From AV40 sp035568175 (GTDB lineage: Bacteria; Verrucomicrobiota; Verrucomicrobiia; Chthoniobacterales; UBA10450), in contig DATMON010000024.1 in NCBI GenBank assembly GCA_035568175.1, positions 111,510-175,509 of the forward strand: a stretch of 64,000 nt of DNA, read 5' to 3'. A model generated the notes under the pieces. That model had not been told where the DNA came from and ran no database searches. It saw only the letters and a program-made list of their open reading frames with translations. How positions within the stretch are numbered: position 1 is the first letter of the stretch; the number at the start of each line of letters is the position of its first letter. A program made the translations under genes and the position numbers. Below, in pieces: positions 59,595 through 64,000 of this stretch.

Positions 59595-60077
59595 TCAGGC
59601 ATCTTCGGATTGGCGGATCGGTCCCTCAATTAGTCGTTTGAAGTTGTGCAAATACTTATCGACACGAATTGAAACTGCGCCGCCGAAACTCGAAGTCAGT
59701 CTCAAGGTTACGCATGTGCCCTGATCGGAAAGCGGCGTGAAAGAAACGACACCCGCCGCGAAATGATCTCGAGCGCGGTGATCAGCCAGAGTCCGCCACG
59801 CCAATCTGCGTTCGGGAACGCGCAGGATCATCTCAAGCGTGGCGTCATATTGTTTGCCGTTGAATCCGAGCGAGGCAACAAAATGGTTCGCGTCCAATCT
59901 TCGGACGCATTTGATCGCGGTGATGAATTTTGGATAATCCTCAAACGCGAGCCAGCGGTTATAGACCGCAGCGACTGGTGCGTTGATTACGATTGATCCC
60001 TCCGCGGCATCCATCGTCCGCGGCTTGTCGCCCTTGATTCGCATCGGTTCGTTAGGCGTAAAAGCGCGCGTATTCAT
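59595..60077 (-). CDS. SRPBCC/COQ10-START-like protein (polyketide cyclase family)
   Basis: The 160 aa hold a START-like helix-grip fold: GSIVINAPVAAVYNRWLAFEDYPKFI, CVRRLDANHFVASLGFNGKQYDATLEMILRVPERRLAWRT, VVSFTPLSDQGTCVTLRLTSS and a long C-terminal helix LHNFKRLIEGP. These proteins bind lipids or quinones in a hydrophobic cavity. The nearest named relatives are COQ10-type and stress-induced cyclase-like proteins. I chose the Met of MNTRAFTPNEP; the longer frame adds 43 residues of Arg/Ser-rich leader. Its codons TPNE contain the TCGTTAGGC word on the complement. Confidence 0.85.
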   Translation of the reverse strand: MNTRAFTPNEPMRIKGDKPRTMDAAEGSIVINAPVAAVYNRWLAFEDYPKFITAIKCVRRLDANHFVASLGFNGKQYDATLEMILRVPERRLAWRTLADHRARDHFAAGVVSFTPLSDQGTCVTLRLTSSFGGAVSIRVDKYLHNFKRLIEGPIRQSEDA

Positions 60078-60404
60078 TTCTTGAGAACGTGCGCCTCCAT
60101 CCGTCGGTGAAATTGAAGATCGACATGTTGAGTACGAGCATGGGGTCGTGCCGGGGCGTGCGCGGTCGAAACGATTTGCGCAACCTGCTCTTAAAATTGT
60201 TTCCAAGTAATTTGGCTTTCATAGTGATTTCGTCTCTTTCAAACGTTAAGCCCCTCGCAATCGGTTACCACGCAACACTGGCGGGATTTTCGGCTGCCTC
60301 TTTCGAGGGAGGACGTTAGAGTGGCGGAGAGTGCCGACGGCTGTTAAACTGTCCCGCAGCGCTGACTAAGTCAGACGCGGTTCCAACCAAGAAGGGAAAC
60401 CCCT

Positions 60405-61082
60405 TTGGATCCGACTAAAGACAACACCAAGTCTCGCGAAGATGACGATCGGCCGATGCGGTTTGCCAATGCGACGCTCGGCAAACATCGCCATGTCTGC
60501 GCGTTTTTTAACGGCACGGAGGAGGAGTACCGTGTGTTACTTCCGTTCGTTAAGGAAGGGCTCGCGCGCGGCGAGAAGGCGTTTCACATTGTCGATCCAA
60601 AGCTGCGCGACGAGCACTTAGAGCGACTTTCCTCAGGCGGCGTCGATGTCGCTTCGGTCGAGAAGAATGGACAATTCGAGCTGCACCATTGGCACGAAGT
60701 TTATTTGCGCGACGGTCATTTCGACAAGGACCGAATGCTTGGCTGCATGCAGGACGTACTGGAGCAGAGCCAGCGCGACGGCTTCCCGCTGGCCCGCGTC
60801 ATGGGCCACGCCGAGTGGGCTTCAGGCGACTGGCCCGGGGTAGACGATTTTCTGGAATACGAGTGCCGGCTAAACGACATCATACCGCCATATAAGGATG
60901 CCGTAATCTGTCTTTATAATCTGACGAAGTGTGGGGGGAACCTAATCATCGACGTCATGCGAACTCACCCGATGATTCTTATCGGCGGCATCGTCCAGGA
61001 GAACCCGTTCTTTGTCCCGCCGGATGAGTTTTTGCGGGAACTACGCGAACGCCGCGCGCCCCAGGGTAAAACAGCGGCCTGA
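60405..61082 (+). CDS. MEDS-domain sensory protein
   Basis: The 225 aa start at a TTG. The MEDS (DcmR sensory) domain opens with HRHVCAFFNGTEEEYRVLLPFVKEGLARGEKAFHIVD. EVYLRDGHFDKDRMLGCMQ, RVMGHAEWASGDWPG, ECRLNDIIP and CLYNLTKCGGNLIIDVMRTHPMILIGG are further blocks. MEDS domains occur alone or in front of DNA-binding or kinase modules in one-carbon and stress regulation, and are thought to bind small molecules. This copy stands alone, 12 bp before the large sensor gene, which it may feed. The 198 bp upstream (60207-60404) hold a small palindrome CTGAC-taa-GTCAG but no gene. Confidence 0.85.
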   Translation: MDPTKDNTKSREDDDRPMRFANATLGKHRHVCAFFNGTEEEYRVLLPFVKEGLARGEKAFHIVDPKLRDEHLERLSSGGVDVASVEKNGQFELHHWHEVYLRDGHFDKDRMLGCMQDVLEQSQRDGFPLARVMGHAEWASGDWPGVDDFLEYECRLNDIIPPYKDAVICLYNLTKCGGNLIIDVMRTHPMILIGGIVQENPFFVPPDEFLRELRERRAPQGKTAA

Positions 61083-61094
61083 AGTTACCTGGCG

Positions 61095-64000
61095 ATGGAA
61101 GCAAAGGTGGAACAGGCGGCCAATGAGATTAAGCGCCTGAGAGCTTGTATTTGGCGGTACGGTCTCTCGATTTTATCCGTGGCGATCTCCACGGTCGCTA
61201 CGATGCCACTGCAAAGCTTTGGCGTCAGAACTTCGCTTTTTTTCCCCGCTGTCCTGCTCGCAACTTGGTTTGGCGGCACGGGACCTGGGCTGCTTGCTGT
61301 TTTGCTGTCGATTTTGTCGATCAACTTTTTCTTCAGCGAGCCGTTTTACGCATTTCAATTTAGCGTTCGGGATATTCCGACCACGATCGCGTTTCTTTTT
61401 TCGGCACTGGTTCTCAGTTCGTGGAGCACCGCCCGCAAACGTTCCGAGAACCGCTTGCGCGAAAGCGAATCAGAGCTTCGGAAAGCGCGGAATGAGCTGG
61501 AAGCTAAAGTCGAAGAACGAACCGCGAAACTTTCGCGCGCGAACGAGGAATTGCAGACAGAGATCATTGAACGCAAAAGTGCGGAAGAAAAGCTGCGCCG
61601 CAGCGAAGGGTTTTTAGCTGAGGGACAGAGAATCAGCCACACCGGAAGCTGGAGCTGGAAGATTTCCAACGGAAAGGTCACATGGTCCGAAGAGCATTTC
61701 CGGATTTTTGGGCTCGATCCTGAGAAGACCAAGCCATCGTTCCAGTTCTTCCTGGAAACGGTTCATCCGAACGATCGCTCATTTATTGAGCGAAGTCTCG
61801 ATGAAGCAATTAAGGAGAAAAGAGGATTCGACCTCGAATTTCGAATCGCGCTTACGGATGGATCTATTAAGTACGTCCAAGGGGTGGGCCGAGCCGTCCT
61901 TGGGGAGTCTGGCAATGTCGATGGTTATGTTGGCACGACCGTGGATATCACCGGCCGCAAGCGAGGACAGGCGTTGTTCGCCGGTGAAAAGCGTCTTCTC
62001 GAGATGATTGCCACCGGCGTTCCACTTACCGAAATCCTGAATGCCTTGTGTCTAATTATCGAGGAGTACCGTCCCAGTACGCTTGCTTCGATTTTGCTCC
62101 TTCGTGCCGATGGTCTTCACCTCGATTCCGTGGCGGGCCCGAGTCTTCCCAAAGGATGGAGGCAGGAGATGGAAAAGCTGCCTATCGGACCGTGTGCCGG
62201 CTCTTGCGGGACCGCGGCCTATCGCGGATCACCGGTCATAGTCTCCGAGATTGCGACTGATCCGCTTTGGGAAGTACCGGAGCATCGTGCTGCCGCATTA
62301 AGTCATGGGCTGCGAGCTTCTTGGTCGAATCCAATATTGTCCTCAGAGGGAAAAGTCCTCGGAACTTTTTGTATTTATGAGCGCGAAACCCGGAGTCCGA
62401 GCACGCACGACCTCGAGCTTATCGAAAAGGCGACCTACCTGGCACGAGTTGCGATTGAACGCGATCGGGCAGAGACGAACTTGCGGACAAGCGAGCAAAA
62501 ATATCGAGATCTGATCGAAGCTTCGCCCGACGCCATCTGCGTTCTCGATGCCGATAGCAACCTTGTGATGGTGAATCCGGCAGGGATCAAACTGGCGGGT
62601 CGTCCGGAAAAGGAACTGATCGGTTCCTCAGTTACCGACACCTATCTCCCGGAAGAACTCCACTTGTTTCGGGACCGGATCGAGAAATTGAAAGCGGAGG
62701 GATCTTTTCGGTTCGAACGAAAATTCCTGCGAAAAACTGGCGAGGTAATTCCGGTCGAGGTTTCTTTGTCAGCGCTGCGCGGCCAATATTACCAGGCGAT
62801 CATCAGAGACATCAGTAACCGTAAGCGGCGCGAAGCGCTCTTAGCCGGCGAGAACAGAATTCTTGAGATGGTGGCCAAAGGCGATTCGCTGGCCGACATA
62901 CTCGATAACCTGTGTCGGCTGGTGGAAGAGCAATCTTCCGGTGTCCTAGCCTCCATCTTGTTAATGGATCCGAATGGAAAACAGTTGCGACATGGCGGGG
63001 CACCCCATCTTCCGAAAACTTACACCGAAGCGATCGACGGAGCTTTCATTGGGCCCGCCGTCGGTTCATGTGGAACGGCCGCTTACCGAGCCGAACAGGT
63101 CATTGTGTCGGACATCGCGACCGATCCACTGTGGACTGATTTCCGCGAACTGGCTTTGAGGCATTCGCTCCGCGCCTGTTGGTCCACACCGATTTTTTCC
63201 TCCGAAGGCAAAGTGATCGGCACGTTTGCCATGTACTATCGCGAGCCGCGTAGCCCGAGTTCGGCGGAGCAGGAAACGATTAAACATATTACCTATCTCG
63301 CGGGTGTTGCCATCCAACGTAAGCTGGCGGAAACGTCCCTGCGCGAGAGCGAAGCGTATCTGGCGGAAGCGCAGCGACTCAGTCATACCGGAAGTTGGGC
63401 GTGGGTGCCCGCTACCGGCGAGATTCGGTACTGGTCGGAGGAAACCTACCGCGTGCTTGGCTTCGATCCGGACGCCGGGACGCCGCGATTCGAAAAATTC
63501 TTTGGGCGACTTCACCCTGAGGACCAGGACAGAGTCAGAGAACTGTTCGGAAAAGCGATTGCCCAGAACGCGGACTTCGAAACGGACTACCGAGTTGTTC
63601 ACCCGAGCGGCGCCGTTAAGGACATCCACGCGGTCGGTCATCCGGTTTGCGACGAGGCAGGGCATCTCTTGGAATTCGTGGGCACGGTGATAGACATCAC
63701 CGAAAGCAAACGCTCTGAAGCGGCGCTGCGCGCTTCCGAGCAGGTCGCGCGCGGACAAGTGGAAGCGCTGGCGCAAAGTTTGGACGTTTTAGCAACTGCG
63801 CCCGATCCGGAGAAATTCATCGGACAGATGTTAAGTACGATTGGGCGCCTCCTGAACACACGAAGTGTGACTCTGTGGCTGTTTGACGAGTCGAACGACG
63901 CACTCATTTTGCGCTCCTCAACGTCGGATGGGGCAAAAATAATGGCTGATCCCGAGCATCCATTTATCAGGGATCCCTTATTCTGGAAACAAAACCCGGT
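61095..64000 (+). CDS. Multi-domain DUF4118/PAS/GAF sensor, probably a histidine kinase (3' end outside the window)
   Basis: An open frame runs from the ATG to the window edge (968 codons, no stop). Residues 15-110 hold the four-helix KdpD-like DUF4118 sensor (FFPAVLLATWFGGTGPGLLAV, then ending in SEPFYAF). A coiled coil follows (LEAKVEERTAKLSRANEEL). Then PAS (GSWSWKISNGKVTWSEEHF), GAF (GPCAGSCGTAAYRGSPVIVS), PAS (DAICVLDADSNLVMVNPAG), GAF (GPAVGSCGTAAYRAEQVIVS), PAS (GSWAWVPATGEIRYWSEET) and the start of a third GAF. The two GAF units are near copies. A C-terminal HisKA/HATPase is expected from family habit but not seen here. Confidence 0.85.
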   Translation, partial: MEAKVEQAANEIKRLRACIWRYGLSILSVAISTVATMPLQSFGVRTSLFFPAVLLATWFGGTGPGLLAVLLSILSINFFFSEPFYAFQFSVRDIPTTIAFLFSALVLSSWSTARKRSENRLRESESELRKARNELEAKVEERTAKLSRANEELQTEIIERKSAEEKLRRSEGFLAEGQRISHTGSWSWKISNGKVTWSEEHFRIFGLDPEKTKPSFQFFLETVHPNDRSFIERSLDEAIKEKRGFDLEFRIALTDGSIKYVQGVGRAVLGESGNVDGYVGTTVDITGRKRGQALFAGEKRLLEMIATGVPLTEILNALCLIIEEYRPSTLASILLLRADGLHLDSVAGPSLPKGWRQEMEKLPIGPCAGSCGTAAYRGSPVIVSEIATDPLWEVPEHRAAALSHGLRASWSNPILSSEGKVLGTFCIYERETRSPSTHDLELIEKATYLARVAIERDRAETNLRTSEQKYRDLIEASPDAICVLDADSNLVMVNPAGIKLAGRPEKELIGSSVTDTYLPEELHLFRDRIEKLKAEGSFRFERKFLRKTGEVIPVEVSLSALRGQYYQAIIRDISNRKRREALLAGENRILEMVAKGDSLADILDNLCRLVEEQSSGVLASILLMDPNGKQLRHGGAPHLPKTYTEAIDGAFIGPAVGSCGTAAYRAEQVIVSDIATDPLWTDFRELALRHSLRACWSTPIFSSEGKVIGTFAMYYREPRSPSSAEQETIKHITYLAGVAIQRKLAETSLRESEAYLAEAQRLSHTGSWAWVPATGEIRYWSEETYRVLGFDPDAGTPRFEKFFGRLHPEDQDRVRELFGKAIAQNADFETDYRVVHPSGAVKDIHAVGHPVCDEAGHLLEFVGTVIDITESKRSEAALRASEQVARGQVEALAQSLDVLATAPDPEKFIGQMLSTIGRLLNTRSVTLWLFDESNDALILRSSTSDGAKIMADPEHPFIRDPLFWKQNP

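Noticed and set aside
58737..60057. Integron attC/cassette array suggested by GTTAGGC words
   Set aside because: The words are not paired as inverted cores around imperfect palindromes, several lie inside well-conserved genes, and no integrase is visible.

Overview
The window reads as chromosomal DNA of a Gram-negative bacterium. It carries lipid A genes (lpxB, an msbA-like flippase, two LpxL-type acyltransferases), an outer-membrane beta-barrel, a lipoprotein signal and an RND pump. GC content is moderately high, and GTG and TTG starts are frequent. The gene set, including the long-form IspH, the separate LpxB-N-like protein, many GT-C membrane glycosyltransferases and short REP-like hairpins between genes, fits Verrucomicrobiota of the soil Chthoniobacterales/Udaeobacter kind. 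That placement is an inference from gene content, not a search result. I saw no rRNA, CRISPR array, complete insertion sequence or prophage. One tRNA-Arg(ACG) is present.

From 1 to 9 kb lie mostly single genes: the start of an LMW protein-tyrosine phosphatase, an LpxL-type acyltransferase, an L,D-transpeptidase lipoprotein, ispH, a duplicated cysteine-rich protein, DoxX, a secreted dienelactone hydrolase, a periplasmic beta-carbonic anhydrase and an S46 dipeptidyl-peptidase. A leftover C-terminus of a second S46 peptidase sits beside the anhydrase. From 9.2 to 16.2 kb come GIY-YIG, sulfotransferase and methyltransferase genes, then an operon: Gfo/Idh dehydrogenase, DegT aminotransferase, ArnC/DPM1-like GT2, LpxB-N-like membrane protein and ArnT-like GT39. 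It looks like a route that makes an amino sugar, loads it on a lipid carrier and transfers it to lipid A or another envelope acceptor. From 16.4 to 21.9 kb are an outer-membrane protein, a pseudouridine synthase, accB-accC, thiE, a PfkB kinase and the tRNA.

From 22 to 35 kb is an envelope-lipid region. A GT4, a PhoD phosphatase and an MsbA-like exporter are divergent from lpxB and an acyltransferase::GT9 fusion whose GT9 half is cut at the domain boundary. Facing these is a minus-strand operon: cytochrome P450, acyl carrier protein, lysophospholipid-type acyltransferase, KAS II-type synthase and a PAP2::GT39 fusion. It could build, oxidise and attach a special acyl chain and also edit lipid A phosphates and sugars. 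This is the best candidate for an undescribed system. From 35 to 53 kb is a large surface-glycan region with GT-C, GT4, GT2::GT4 and GT87 enzymes, an MBOAT/SGNH O-acylation pair, a polysaccharide deacetylase, a 2OG-Fe(II) oxygenase and a second P450 with a methyltransferase.

From 53 to 64 kb the genes point to stress and sensing: MbfA-type ferritin/VIT1 iron exporter, HlyD/RND efflux pair, a thioredoxin-fold protein lacking CXXC, a small CxxC protein, an SRPBCC protein, a MEDS-domain sensor and a very long DUF4118/PAS/GAF sensor that runs off the edge. Two sequence-level signals cross gene boundaries. The 9-mer TCGTTAGGC occurs about ten times between 23 and 60 kb, in several reading frames and on both strands. 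A roughly 64-bp element is duplicated upstream of the RND gene and of the small CxxC gene. Counts and alignments were made by eye.
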